Positions 36,017-45,103 of a stretch of 64,000 nucleotides of DNA are shown in pieces; positions within the stretch are counted from its first letter, which is position 1; every line of letters begins with the position of its first letter. The stretch covers positions 310,001 to 374,000 of the forward strand of contig NZ_RXZI01000003.1 of NCBI RefSeq assembly GCF_021991925.1. Reading direction: 5' to 3'. The position numbers were made by a program, and so were the translations under genes. This stretch comes from Sutcliffiella horikoshii (GTDB taxonomy: Bacteria > Bacillota > Bacilli > Bacillales > Bacillaceae_I). Below the pieces are notes generated by a model. The model was not told where the DNA came from, did not search any database, and saw only the letters and a program-made list of their open reading frames with translations.

Positions 36017-36161
36017 ATTTACCGGAGGGGATAATGCATATTATCCTCTCTTCTTTACATATAGCGATATCCTGTTGACGGAACACCTGGAACGAAGTCC
36101 ACAGGAAGTAAACCAAATTTTTCATCCTAAAATGCCTGATGAGAAAAAGGAGAGAGATCCG

Positions 36162-36605
36162 ATGTTAGAGGAGAAGTTCTTTTTAGTGCGGGAGGATGTC
36201 CTGCCCGAAGCGATGAAAAAGTCGCTTGAAGTGAAAGAAATGCTTGCTCGGGGGAAAGTGGATTCCATCGCCGAAGCAGTCCAGAAGGTGGACCTCAGCC
36301 GCAGTGCCTTTTACAAATACCGAGATACCGTTTTTCCGTTCCACACCATGGTAAAGGAAAGAATCATGACTTTATTCTTTCACCTAGAAGATCAAACAGG
36401 TGCGTTGTCACAACTTCTTGCAACCGTTGCCACCGTAGGATGCAATGTCTTGACCATTCACCAGACCATTCCGCTTCAAGGGAAAGCAAACGTCACCCTT
36501 TCCCTTGATATGTCCGGGTTAAAAGGTGATATCAACGCTTTACTTTCGATGTTAAAGCGATTAGAATTTGTAGATAAAGTAGAGATCTTGGGGACAGGCG
36601 CTTAA
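36162..36605 (+). CDS. pheB: ACT domain-containing protein PheB
   Basis: Small ACT-domain protein encoded with prephenate dehydratase; despite the name, its exact role is unproven (probably regulatory amino acid binding). 147 residues from ATG 36162 with AAGGAGAGAG upstream; an earlier in-frame start at 36075 has no good site. Seen: an N-terminal helical part ([42 protein letters not shown]) and a C-terminal ACT domain beginning [16 protein letters not shown]. Length equals that of B. subtilis PheB. Confidence 0.92.
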   Translation: MLEEKFFLVREDVLPEAMKKSLEVKEMLARGKVDSIAEAVQKVDLSRSAFYKYRDTVFPFHTMVKERIMTLFFHLEDQTGALSQLLATVATVGCNVLTIHQTIPLQGKANVTLSLDMSGLKGDINALLSMLKRLEFVDKVEILGTGA

Positions 36606-36658
36606 GATCGGAAGGTGCCACCCTGAGTAAGCATAGTTTAGATAGGGGAGTAGAGAGA

Positions 36659-37531
36659 ATGACACCATCACAACAAAGAATAGGATTTTTAGGACCGAAA
36701 GCAACGTTTACCGATATGGCCGTGACAAGATTTTTTCCGGAAGCTAGGAAAAAGGCTTTTTCCACCATCCCGGAATGTATGGACGCGGTGTTAGAGGGGA
36801 AGGTTGATTTTGCGGTTGTACCGCTTGAAAATGCGATTGAAGGGTCTGTGAATGTAACGCTGGATTACCTGATTCATGATTGCCCTCTTCCGATAGTGGG
36901 GGAATTGACGATTCCCATCAGCCAGCATCTTTTGATACATCCTGAAAATGTTCACAATGGCGACGAATTGGAAGTAATCTATTCCCACTCGCATGCGATT
37001 GCTCAGTGCCATAAGTTTTTACATAAGAACTACCCAAATGCAGTCTATGAAACGACATCATCGACGGCCGCCGCAGCTAAATTGATTTCCGATCACAGGG
37101 TTTCCAAAAAGGCTGCGTGTATTGCCAATGCGCTTGCCGCAAAGGAATACAATTTGAAAATCCTTCAAGAAAACATCCATGATTATGATAACAACCATAC
37201 CAAATTCATCATTCTTCACCGTGATGAAGCGGTAAACCTATATAATGAGGAATACAAAAGTGAGGGAGAGAAGACCACTATGATGGTGACGCTCCCGACC
37301 GATCAATCAGGTGCACTACACCAAGTGTTGTCTGTGTTTGCGTGGAGAAAACTGAACTTGTCCAAGATTGAATCACGACCGATGAAAACAGGATTAGGCA
37401 ATTATTTTTTCATCATTGATGTGAATGAGGCAATGGACCATCCGCTCATACCGCCAGCCATCGAGGAGCTGGAGGCGCTAGGGTGTACGGTGAAAGTGTT
37501 GGGGAGATATAATAGTTATTTATTGAAATAG
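36659..37531 (+). CDS. pheA: Prephenate dehydratase
   Basis: Converts prephenate to phenylpyruvate in phenylalanine synthesis. 290 residues. Seen: IGFLGPKATFTDMAV start, catalytic-domain motifs VVPLENAIEGSVN and TSSTAAAAKLI, and a C-terminal ACT domain (about 205-285) with the Phe-binding GALHQVLSVFAWR and ESRPMKTGLGNYFFI motifs, so feedback inhibition by Phe is expected. Monofunctional (no chorismate mutase). 53 bases after pheB. Confidence 0.96.
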   Translation: MTPSQQRIGFLGPKATFTDMAVTRFFPEARKKAFSTIPECMDAVLEGKVDFAVVPLENAIEGSVNVTLDYLIHDCPLPIVGELTIPISQHLLIHPENVHNGDELEVIYSHSHAIAQCHKFLHKNYPNAVYETTSSTAAAAKLISDHRVSKKAACIANALAAKEYNLKILQENIHDYDNNHTKFIILHRDEAVNLYNEEYKSEGEKTTMMVTLPTDQSGALHQVLSVFAWRKLNLSKIESRPMKTGLGNYFFIIDVNEAMDHPLIPPAIEELEALGCTVKVLGRYNSYLLK

Positions 37532-37539
37532 CCCTGTTA

Positions 37540-37757
37540 AAGCATACTTTCGTTTGGTGCAGCAACCTAGCTGTTGGTTGGAGCAATAGGCGAAGACTCC
37601 TCGAAAATGCTACGCATTTTCTTCGTGCGATGTATCGCTGTCGAAGCCTTCCTTGTCCTGAGGGAGATAGCGTTTTAGGGGAGACCCCGCAGGGCTCCCC
37701 AAACGCCCCTAGGAATGCGAAGCCTAATGCGGAAATCAACAGCGGTGTTAACAGAGC
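37540..37757. repeat. Dispersed structured element, family 1, copy D (long form)
   Basis: Inner inverted ends GCTGTTGGTT (37570) and AATCAACAGC (37734), with the family blocks, enclose an extra ~60-base insert (AATGCTACGCATTTTCTTCG and the following bases up to TTCCTTGTCC) found otherwise only in copy F at 50.6 kb. Outer arms CCTGTTAAAG and GTTAACAGAGCC resemble those of copy C. With the terminator at 37775 it fills the 333-base pheA-niaR gap. Confidence 0.83.
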
Positions 37758-37774
37758 CATTGAGATAAAAAATG

Positions 37775-37825
37775 AAAAAGCCTGTCTAGAATGCCGGTGT
37801 CGGTGCATTCTAGACAGGCTTTTTT
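37775..37825. terminator. Bidirectional terminator between pheA and niaR
   Basis: AAAAAGCCTGTCTAGAATGC pairs perfectly with GCATTCTAGACAGGCTTTTT around a short loop, with T-runs on both strands. It serves the two convergent genes. Confidence 0.93.
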
Positions 37826-37864
37826 AGGTTCCCATTTTATCTGGCTCTAGTAGAAGGATTTGAC

Positions 37865-38401
37865 CTACTCCACTATCATCCCCGCATCCTTCAATGCTGC
37901 GCATGCTGCATCCAACTTTTCGTCCGAATCCGCTTCAATCGTATGCAGGTGCGTCCCATCTGTCAGTTGGGAAAGGTAGGATGCCTTCGTCTGTTTAATT
38001 TTACGTATGAACGCATCGACTTCCGCGCGGCTCGATACCATCACCGATGCATTTAAGTCGCCATAGACCGGGTGTTCGATCCGCACATCTTTCACGGTTA
38101 CGCCATGATCGACTAAGATATACAGCTCTTCTTTCGTGCGATGGGGTTCATGGAAGGATACGATGATGCGCTCCTTTTTCACTTGCTCTCCAAAAGGTTT
38201 CATGTAGACGTAGCCTTGGCTTGTTGCCAGGATTGGTTCGTTTTTAGCTTTCAAGAGGGAGATGTCCTGGACAATTACCTGTCTGCTTACATTGGTCCGT
38301 CCAGCCAATTCTCCGCCGGTCAGCGGCTTGTCTTCCGTTTGCAGCCAATGCAGCAGAAGATTCCTACGCTCTTCCCCTAGGACTTTCTTTTCTTGGGTCA
38401 T
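37865..38401 (-). CDS. niaR: NAD biosynthesis transcriptional repressor NiaR
   Basis: Nicotinate-responsive repressor (formerly YrxA) of de novo NAD genes. 178 residues. Seen: N-terminal winged helix (RRNLLLHWLQTEDKPLTGGELAGRTNVSRQVIVQDISLLKA, a DeoR/BirA-like HTH_11) and the C-terminal 3H domain with three conserved His (SFHEPHR; ILVDHGVTVKDVRIEHPVYGD; THLHTIEA) thought to bind ligand and metal. It lies 3 bases downstream of nifS on the minus strand, so it is autoregulated if NiaR acts on the operator at 39648-39671. Confidence 0.93.
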   Translation of the reverse strand: MTQEKKVLGEERRNLLLHWLQTEDKPLTGGELAGRTNVSRQVIVQDISLLKAKNEPILATSQGYVYMKPFGEQVKKERIIVSFHEPHRTKEELYILVDHGVTVKDVRIEHPVYGDLNASVMVSSRAEVDAFIRKIKQTKASYLSQLTDGTHLHTIEADSDEKLDAACAALKDAGMIVE

Positions 38402-38404
38402 TAA

Positions 38405-39547
38405 TCAGCCGCTCCTTTTCATCTGTTCTTCTATGATTTCTTTTAAGGCCTGCACCGCAAGCTCTAAATCTTTGATTGTTGTGTGTTTTCCGAATGAGAT
38501 GCGAATGAATTCCCGTGCTTGATCATCTGTTTTGCCTGTGGCTAGCATCGTGCGGGAAGGAGATTGGGAACCAACCTGGCACGCACTTCCTGTAGAAATC
38601 GCGATGCCTTTTCTGTTGCACTCCAGCATAACATGCTGCCCTTCCAATCCTGTGACTCTCAGGCCGAGTATATGTGGCAACCCGTTGGCATGCTCGCCTT
38701 CTACGGATATTGGTAGCCATGCCTTTTGGATCTGTCTCAAGAAAAAGATCCGAAGCATTTCATATTTTTCTTTTAGATCTTTCTGCAAAGGTTCCAACAC
38801 CTGTGCGGCGGTCAAGAAGGAGGCGATTGCAGGAACATCTACGGTTCCTGGACGCATTCCCTTTTCATGACTGGCCTCTTCATACGGTGACTTCCAAGGT
38901 GCCTTCGGATCGATATATAGTGCACCCACGCCCTTTGGACCATAAATTTTATGGGCGGAGAGGGACAAGCTAGTCAGATGAAACTTTTCCACATCTATTG
39001 GTATTTTACCAAAAGTTTGTACACAATCGCTATGAAAGAGGATGTTTTTCTCTTTTAATAGAGAACCTATAGCTTCAAGTGGTTGCAAAATACCAGTTTC
39101 CGAATTGGCATGGTGGATGGAAACAAGGCATGTATCCTCTCTCAGTGCGGCTTTTAACTGAGATAAAGCGATGATGCCATTAGCGTCCACAGGTAGCCAT
39201 GTTACGTCATAGCCTTCTTTTTCGAGTGTCTTGCATAGAGCATGAATGGAAGCATGCTCGGTTTTGGTGGTAATGATGTGCTTCCCTTTCTGTTCATTTC
39301 CCTTTAGGAGGGAGCGGATTCCCAGATAGTTTGCTTCACTTCCGCCACTTGTAAAATAGATCCCCTCTGCTTTGCCGGAGATCATCCGGGCAAGCTCAGA
39401 TCTGCATGTTTCAAGAAGGTTGGTAGAGGCTGAGCCGTAATCATGCAAACTGCTGCTGTTGCCGTAATATTGGCGTGCAACCTGTTGGTAGGCCTCTAAG
39501 GCTTCTTTGCTCATCGGTGTAGTTGCGGCATAATCCAAATATATCAT
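38405..39547 (-). CDS. nifS: Cysteine desulfurase NifS (NAD cluster type)
   Basis: PLP enzyme that takes sulfur from cysteine, here for the 4Fe-4S cluster of quinolinate synthase NadA. 380 residues from ATG 39547 (AAGGAG upstream on the minus strand); a longer frame to 39598 lacks a site and runs toward the promoter. Seen: IYLDYAATTPMSKEAL, TTKTEHASIH, SLSAHKIYGPKGVGALYI with the PLP Lys, and STGSACQVGSQSPS with the catalytic Cys. Divergent from nadBCA, first gene of nifS-niaR. Confidence 0.95.
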   Translation of the reverse strand: MIYLDYAATTPMSKEALEAYQQVARQYYGNSSSLHDYGSASTNLLETCRSELARMISGKAEGIYFTSGGSEANYLGIRSLLKGNEQKGKHIITTKTEHASIHALCKTLEKEGYDVTWLPVDANGIIALSQLKAALREDTCLVSIHHANSETGILQPLEAIGSLLKEKNILFHSDCVQTFGKIPIDVEKFHLTSLSLSAHKIYGPKGVGALYIDPKAPWKSPYEEASHEKGMRPGTVDVPAIASFLTAAQVLEPLQKDLKEKYEMLRIFFLRQIQKAWLPISVEGEHANGLPHILGLRVTGLEGQHVMLECNRKGIAISTGSACQVGSQSPSRTMLATGKTDDQAREFIRISFGKHTTIKDLELAVQALKEIIEEQMKRSG

Positions 39548-39630
39548 CAGTAAATCTCCTTCTCGAATGAAGTGTGCCAAACCGGGTTCATCTAGCAATC
39601 TTCTAGTCTTTAAAAAAATCTCTTGTCATC

Positions 39631-39660
39631 AGTATAAAAATATGTAAATATAGGTGTCAA
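39631..39660 (-). promoter_or_regulatory. Sigma-A promoter of nifS-niaR
   Basis: On the minus strand: perfect TTGACA (39655-39660), 18-base spacer, TATACT (39631-39636). The -35 lies inside the palindromic operator, so bound repressor would exclude RNA polymerase. Confidence 0.72.
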
Positions 39661-39671
39661 GACACTTATAT
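39648..39671. promoter_or_regulatory. Putative NiaR operator between nifS and nadB
   Basis: ATATAGGTGTC and GACACTTATAT are inverted arms of 11 bases (10 pairing, one G-T) around AA. The GTGTC..GACAC core agrees with the kind of site described for NiaR in Bacillus (from memory). It overlaps the nifS -35 and lies 18 bases before the nadB start, so one dimer site could repress both directions. Confidence 0.8.
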
Positions 39672-39688
39672 ACACAGGAGGTTTTTTT

Positions 39689-41314
39689 GTGTCTATTTTA
39701 CGACCAAATGTCATTGTAGTTGGAAGCGGATTGTCTGCTCTCTTGACTGCAAATTATTTAAGTGAGCATATGAATGTGATTATCTTCACAAAGTCGAGTA
39801 AAAACGATAATAATTCTTTTCTTGCACAAGGCGGAGTTGCTTGTGCCATCGAACATACAGATTCATGGAAATTACATTATGAGGATACACTTTCGGCTGG
39901 CTGCTACCATAACGAGGAAGATGCCGTGGAGGTACTGACGAAGATGGGGCCGGCTGAATTGCAGCACCTCATTCAAAAAGGCATGGAATTTGATAAAAAT
40001 GGCCATGGCGATTATATGCTTGGGTTGGAGGGTGCCCATTCAAAACGCCGCATCCTGCACGCAGGCGGAGACCAGACCGGCAAGGAACTGATGGAGTGGC
40101 TGCAATCAACACTATCTGAGAAGGTCCTGATGGTGGAACATGAAACCGTTATCAAAATTTTGGTTGACAACAATGACTGTTGTGGGGTGCAGACATTCAA
40201 TCTTAACGGAGAAAGAACGAATTATTTTGCTTCTTATGTGGTGCTTGCTACAGGCGGGGCAGGAGCACTCTATCCTTACACATCCAATAATGAAAGTATC
40301 AACGGGATGGCCCTGTCCCTTGCTTATCAAGCTGGTGCTGCCCTGACAGATTTGGAGTTTATGCAGTTTCATCCGACCATGCTTTCTTTGGATGGAAAAG
40401 TGGTGGGGCTGATCTCGGAAGCGGTGCGGGGGGAAGGCGCTTTTCTCCAAAACGGTAAGGGTGACCGCTTCATGGAATTGATCCACCCACTAAAGGACCT
40501 GGCGCCAAGAGATGTTGTCTCGAGGGCAATTTTTCATGAGTTGGAGCAAGGGGAAAAAGTTTATTTAAATATTGATGGAGTGGATAGATTCGAAGAGAGG
40601 TTTCCTGCCATAACCAACCTTTGCAAGAACCAGGGCATTGATCCGAAGACAAAGCTTATTCCAGTAGTTCCCGGCGCTCACTTTTATATGGGGGGAATTC
40701 AAACGACCATCCATGGTGAAACGACATTGCCTGGATTATATGCTGTTGGGGAGGCTGCTTGTAATGGAGTACACGGGGCTAATAGATTGGCGAGCAACTC
40801 TTTATTAGAGACCATTGTTTTTTCCAAAACGCTTGCAGAGCATCTTCTGAAAAGAGAGCCTTTCAATCAAGACGTGTCTTGGAATCAAAGCTCCATGATG
40901 ACAAGAGATTTGGACCTGTTGCAACAAAGGGCAGTGCCACTTCCAAGTAAATCAGACATCCAGCAAATGATGATGAAGCATGCTGGCATTGTCCGGCATG
41001 AGGACGGATTGGCCGAATTAAGAGACTGGCTGCTAACCTATCAGCCATATTGGCAGGCGGTTCATCATTTTACAGAAATTTTTGGAATGGAAGATATAGA
41101 AAAAATTCATATGCTTCAATTAAGTTTTCTTATAACAGAATCCGCACTCCAAAGACAGGAAAGCAGGGGGGCGCATTACCGGTCTGACTATCCTGTGTCC
41201 AAGGAAGCGTGGAGAAAGGTCAGAATTATCCATACAGAGAAAAAATCAGGGCTAAAGGAGAGGGAGTCAAATGAATACCATCATGCTGCAAGAGATGCTG
41301 CGTGGTTTTTTTAA
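39689..41314 (+). CDS. nadB: L-aspartate oxidase
   Basis: FAD enzyme oxidising L-aspartate to iminoaspartate, first step of de novo NAD synthesis. 541 residues from GTG 39689 (AGGAGG upstream). Seen: FAD dinucleotide motif VVGSGLSALLTANYL, SFLAQGGVA, GLEGAHSKRRILHAGGDQTG, ATGGAGALYPYTSN, DLEFMQFHPT and GVHGANRLASNSLLE, all family hallmarks, followed by a helical C-terminal domain. The last 44 bases overlap nadC, suggesting coupled translation. Confidence 0.96.
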   Translation: MSILRPNVIVVGSGLSALLTANYLSEHMNVIIFTKSSKNDNNSFLAQGGVACAIEHTDSWKLHYEDTLSAGCYHNEEDAVEVLTKMGPAELQHLIQKGMEFDKNGHGDYMLGLEGAHSKRRILHAGGDQTGKELMEWLQSTLSEKVLMVEHETVIKILVDNNDCCGVQTFNLNGERTNYFASYVVLATGGAGALYPYTSNNESINGMALSLAYQAGAALTDLEFMQFHPTMLSLDGKVVGLISEAVRGEGAFLQNGKGDRFMELIHPLKDLAPRDVVSRAIFHELEQGEKVYLNIDGVDRFEERFPAITNLCKNQGIDPKTKLIPVVPGAHFYMGGIQTTIHGETTLPGLYAVGEAACNGVHGANRLASNSLLETIVFSKTLAEHLLKREPFNQDVSWNQSSMMTRDLDLLQQRAVPLPSKSDIQQMMMKHAGIVRHEDGLAELRDWLLTYQPYWQAVHHFTEIFGMEDIEKIHMLQLSFLITESALQRQESRGAHYRSDYPVSKEAWRKVRIIHTEKKSGLKERESNEYHHAARDAAWFF

Positions 41315-42113
41315 AGAAGATATGGGTGAAAGGGATGTCACTTCCGACGTTCTTTTTCAAAAAGAGGAGAAGGGAAGAGGGACATTCCTATCAAAAGAGA
41401 ATGGGGTATTTGTCGGCGAACAAGTAATTCAAGAGGCATTTGCCATGCTTGATTCCAACATTGTGGTGACCCTTTTCAAAAAAGATGGCGAGTGGATGGA
41501 AAAAGGGGAAGTCATCGGAACAGTGGAGGGAAGCATGAGGGCGCTTTTAGGTGCAGAACGTGTCGCCCTGAATCTGATCCAGCGACTTAGCGGAATCGCC
41601 ACATTGACCGCAGAAGCTGTATCCGACCTTTCAAGTGACCATTCTAAAATCTGTGATACGAGAAAAACCACACCAGGACTTAGAATGCTAGAAAAATATG
41701 CTGTCACATGCGGTGGGGGGTATAACCACCGGTTTGGATTATATGACGGGGTGATGATTAAGGACAATCACATCGAATTTGCCGGTAGCATCACGGAAGC
41801 GGTAAAACGAGTGCGAGAGAAAATTGGCCATATGATCAAAATCGAAGTCGAAACAGAAACGCTGGCACAGGTGCAAGAAGCAGTGGAAGCTGGAGCGGAC
41901 GTCATCATGTTTGATAATCGTACACCCGAAGAGATAAAAGAGTACCTCCAACATGTACCAAAGCATATTGTTACGGAGGCATCTGGTGGGATCAATCTCA
42001 GCACTATCGCTTCCTACCGTGAAACAGGTGTCGATTATATATCGCTCGGCTTCCTTACCCATTCTGCACGAGCGCTGGATATAAGTTTTAATGTTGGGGC
42101 GAAAGGGGTTTAA
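41271..42113 (+). CDS. nadC: Nicotinate-nucleotide pyrophosphorylase (carboxylating)
   Basis: Quinolinate phosphoribosyltransferase: quinolinate plus PRPP to nicotinate mononucleotide. 280 residues. Seen: [52 protein letters not shown] (substrate-binding Arg, Lys, His residues), [10 protein letters not shown] and a C-terminal barrel with [21 protein letters not shown] precedes the ATG inside nadB. It ends four bases before the nadA GTG. Confidence 0.96.
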   Translation: MNTIMLQEMLRGFFKEDMGERDVTSDVLFQKEEKGRGTFLSKENGVFVGEQVIQEAFAMLDSNIVVTLFKKDGEWMEKGEVIGTVEGSMRALLGAERVALNLIQRLSGIATLTAEAVSDLSSDHSKICDTRKTTPGLRMLEKYAVTCGGGYNHRFGLYDGVMIKDNHIEFAGSITEAVKRVREKIGHMIKIEVETETLAQVQEAVEAGADVIMFDNRTPEEIKEYLQHVPKHIVTEASGGINLSTIASYRETGVDYISLGFLTHSARALDISFNVGAKGV

Positions 42114-42117
42114 CAGG

Positions 42118-43221
42118 GTGAATATATTAGAATTAGTGAAAAAAGACAACGGGATGTTGCCCGCAAAATATCGTGATATGACAACAGAGGAAATGAAAGA
42201 GAAAGTAAAGGCAATAAAAGAAAGAATGGGATCTGATCTATTTATACCGGGCCATCATTACCAGAAGGATGAAGTGATTGAATTTGCAGATGCTACGGGG
42301 GATTCTCTTCAGTTGGCTCAAGCCGCTGCCGAGACAACAGCGTCCAATATTGTCTTTTGTGGTGTTCACTTTATGGCGGAAACTGCGGATATCCTTACAA
42401 ATCCAGATCAGGTAGTGGTGCTGCCGGATATGCGTGCAGGCTGTTCCATGGCTGACATGGCTGATATTCATCAGACCGAACGCGCATGGATAAAATTAGA
42501 ACAAGTTTTTGGCGATACGATGCTGCCGCTCACCTATGTAAATTCGACGGCTGCTATCAAGGCATTTTGCGGAAAAAGAGGAGGGGCAACTGTCACCTCA
42601 TCGAATGCGCACAAAATGGTAAAGTGGGCATTCACCCAAAAGGAAAGAATCTTATTCTTGCCAGATCAACACCTTGGGAGAAATACAGCCTATGATCTCG
42701 GCATTCCTTTGGATGAAATGGCAGTTTGGAATCCGATTACAGACGAATTAGAATACGAAGGGGACCCATCAAATGTAAAGGTCATTCTTTGGAAAGGCCA
42801 TTGTTCCGTCCATGAAAAGTTCACACTCGACAATATTACCGATCTAAGAGCAGAGAAGCCTGACATGAAAATAATCGTCCATCCTGAATGCACGTGGGAA
42901 GTGGTGCAGAAAAGCGACCTTGCAGGCAGTACGAAATATATTATAGAAACAATCGAAAAAGCTCCTGCAGGAAGCAAATGGGCTATCGGGACCGAAATGA
43001 ATCTGGTGAACCGAATCATTCAGCAGCATCCCGATAAGGAAATTGTGTCGCTCAACCCTAACATGTGCCCATGCCTCACCATGAACCGAATTGACCTCCC
43101 CCATCTATTATGGGCGTTAGAGTCGATAGAGAACGGAGAAGTCATCAATCGCATCACAGTAGAAAAAGAAATAGCCGACCACGCTATCTCCGCCTTGGAC
43201 AAAATGCTAGAACATGCTTGA
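42118..43221 (+). CDS. nadA: Quinolinate synthase NadA
   Basis: 4Fe-4S enzyme condensing iminoaspartate with dihydroxyacetone phosphate to quinolinate. 367 residues from GTG 42118 (AAAGGGG upstream); B. subtilis NadA begins at the equivalent point, so the earlier in-frame start is rejected. Seen: [23 protein letters not shown], and three cluster Cys regions: [21 protein letters not shown] and [10 protein letters not shown]. The neighbouring NifS likely supplies sulfur. It is the last gene of nadBCA. Confidence 0.96.
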   Translation: MNILELVKKDNGMLPAKYRDMTTEEMKEKVKAIKERMGSDLFIPGHHYQKDEVIEFADATGDSLQLAQAAAETTASNIVFCGVHFMAETADILTNPDQVVVLPDMRAGCSMADMADIHQTERAWIKLEQVFGDTMLPLTYVNSTAAIKAFCGKRGGATVTSSNAHKMVKWAFTQKERILFLPDQHLGRNTAYDLGIPLDEMAVWNPITDELEYEGDPSNVKVILWKGHCSVHEKFTLDNITDLRAEKPDMKIIVHPECTWEVVQKSDLAGSTKYIIETIEKAPAGSKWAIGTEMNLVNRIIQQHPDKEIVSLNPNMCPCLTMNRIDLPHLLWALESIENGEVINRITVEKEIADHAISALDKMLEHA

Positions 43222-43300
43222 TATGTTCAGGGCTTAGGCAGCGGGCTGTAGGAAGCAATATGTGAACTATGGAGTATCGTGACAGCTGTGAAAATGAGCT

Positions 43301-43400
43301 TTGGTATGAACTCGGTGGGTTTTGGCATGAACTTGGCGTGTTTTGGCACGAACTCGAGTCATTTTGGCTTCAACTCCCCTCCTTTTGGCATGAATTTTTA
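43301..43400. repeat. Intergenic array, 5 units of exactly 21 nt, core TTGGCATGAACTC
   Basis: TTGG plus a TATGAACTCG-like core begins at 43301, 43322, 43343, 43364 and 43385, always 21 bases apart; the remaining ~7 bases of each unit vary. The core resembles TGGTAGAACTTC of the array after valS. The rest of the 397-base gap between nadA and safA holds no further structure I can name. Confidence 0.8.
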
Positions 43401-43618
43401 AAAGTCCCTGGTTAGTAGGGTCTTCTCAAGAAAAGCTACATTGAAAAAATAGTCAATTTAAAAAATGGGCGCCGCCTCGGAAAAATCCTTTTTTCCCTGC
43501 GGTGTCCATGTTTTTTATCATAAACTTTCTTTTTCACGCATATGTTGATGTGAAGAATAGTGGCAAAATGCCTACACAACTCATAGACTGTAGAGACTTT
43601 GCTAAGGAGGGAAAATCC

Positions 43619-45103
43619 TTGAAAATCCATATTGTCCAAAAAGGGGATACATTGTGGAAGATTGCCCAGAAATATAACGTGAATTTTGAAGAGCTAAAGA
43701 AATCGAATTCACAATTAAGCAATCCTGACATGATTATGCCTGGAATGAAAATAAAAGTGCCGATGGCAGGAGTACCTGTCAAGAAAGAAAGCCAAGTGAT
43801 GGGTGTGACGAAAGAAGCACCAAAGCAAGTGATGGGAGTACAGGCACCGAAAGCGCAGCATCCATATAAGGAAATGCCGAAAAAGCCTGCAGTGAAAGAG
43901 CAACCGGTAAAAGAGGCGCCGAAAACACCATACACACCTAAGATGCCTCAGCTGAAACCTTACTTTCCTGAAGTGGAAGTAAATAATTACTTCCAGAAGC
44001 AACCAACCAATGTAAAAATGCCGAACGAGAAAATGCCAAACATGAAGATGCCTAATGAGAAGATGCCGAACATGAAAATGCCTAATCTCAAAATGCCAAA
44101 CATGAAAATGCCGAACATAAATATGCCTAATGTTAACATGCCTGTGAACATACCAAAACCGAAAGAGGAAAGTCCTGAAAGTCCGGAGCAAGTAATGGGT
44201 GTCCAACAACCTGCTCCTCAGATGGAAGAGTGCTATCCAATTTCTCCGGTTTTACCTGGTAGCGGGTTATGTCCACCACCATGTCCGCCAAAACACCACC
44301 ATCACCACCATGGTTGGGGACCAGGCTGGGGAGCTCCAGGAATGGGAATGCCAGGGATGATGCCTGGAATGCAAGGAATGGGAATGCCAGGGATGATGCC
44401 TGGAATGCAAGGAATGGGAATGCCAGGGATGATGCCTGGAATGCAAGGAATGGGAATGCCGGGGATGATGCCAGGGATGCAAGGAATGGATGGATCCCAA
44501 GTAATGGGAGTTCAACAAGGCGAAGAATCTCCTGACATGGATTATGGTCAAATGCAACAGCAAATGATGCAGCAAATGCAACAGTTGCAACAAATGGGCC
44601 AAATGCCGAACATGAGTCACGAAGATATGGAAAGCGCAGTAATGGGTGTTCAAGATCAGATGGCTCAAAACGGCATGCAAGGAATGGGAATGCCACAGAT
44701 GATGCCTGGGATGCAAGGAATGGGAATGCCAGGGATGATGCCTGGAATGCAAGGAATGGGAATGCCACAAATGATGCCACAAGGAATGCCAATGGGTCCG
44801 ATGGGTGGAATGGGTGGTTATCCGTGTTATCCAATGGGGCCGGTTGCTCCTGGTTCAGGTTTCGGACCGATGGGTAATGACCAACAACAGGTAGCAGGAG
44901 TAGGGACCAACGCTGGTGGCGACTGTGGCTGTGGAGCACCACAAGGTTATCGTAACGATGTGCCATACGGCTATGCTCCTTATGGCTACCCAATGGCACC
45001 TCCGGGATATTATAATCCACAAGGTTATGGGTATGGATACACGAATGAAGAGCGTGCTGAGGGATCAGATTTCGAAGGTCCAGAATATGATGATGAAAGC
45101 TAA
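43619..45103 (+). CDS. safA: Spore coat assembly protein SafA (LysM, Met/Gly/Pro-rich)
   Basis: Inner-coat morphogenetic protein that anchors coat layers at the cortex. 494 residues from the TTG at 43619, with AAGGAGG eight bases upstream; the longer frame lacks a site. Seen: N-terminal LysM domain (KIHIVQKGDTLWKIAQKYNV..NPDMIMPGMKIKVP, about 1-46), five VMGV-containing segments spread along the protein, a run of MPNxKMPN repeats (about 138-175), the SafA signature SPVLPGSGLCPPP, then near-identical MPGMQGMG units and a Tyr/Pro/Gly-rich C-terminus. The Met-Pro-Gly-Met run is longer than I recall for other SafA. Position after nadA matches B. subtilis; sigma-E control is expected but not read from sequence. 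Confidence 0.93.
   Translation: MKIHIVQKGDTLWKIAQKYNVNFEELKKSNSQLSNPDMIMPGMKIKVPMAGVPVKKESQVMGVTKEAPKQVMGVQAPKAQHPYKEMPKKPAVKEQPVKEAPKTPYTPKMPQLKPYFPEVEVNNYFQKQPTNVKMPNEKMPNMKMPNEKMPNMKMPNLKMPNMKMPNINMPNVNMPVNIPKPKEESPESPEQVMGVQQPAPQMEECYPISPVLPGSGLCPPPCPPKHHHHHHGWGPGWGAPGMGMPGMMPGMQGMGMPGMMPGMQGMGMPGMMPGMQGMGMPGMMPGMQGMDGSQVMGVQQGEESPDMDYGQMQQQMMQQMQQLQQMGQMPNMSHEDMESAVMGVQDQMAQNGMQGMGMPQMMPGMQGMGMPGMMPGMQGMGMPQMMPQGMPMGPMGGMGGYPCYPMGPVAPGSGFGPMGNDQQQVAGVGTNAGGDCGCGAPQGYRNDVPYGYAPYGYPMAPPGYYNPQGYGYGYTNEERAEGSDFEGPEYDDES

Noticed and set aside
36017-36161. T-box or attenuator ahead of pheB-pheA
   Set aside because: The 145-base gap has no specifier-like stem, no T-box sequence and no terminator hairpin. 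No riboswitch was recognised elsewhere apart from the L21 leader.
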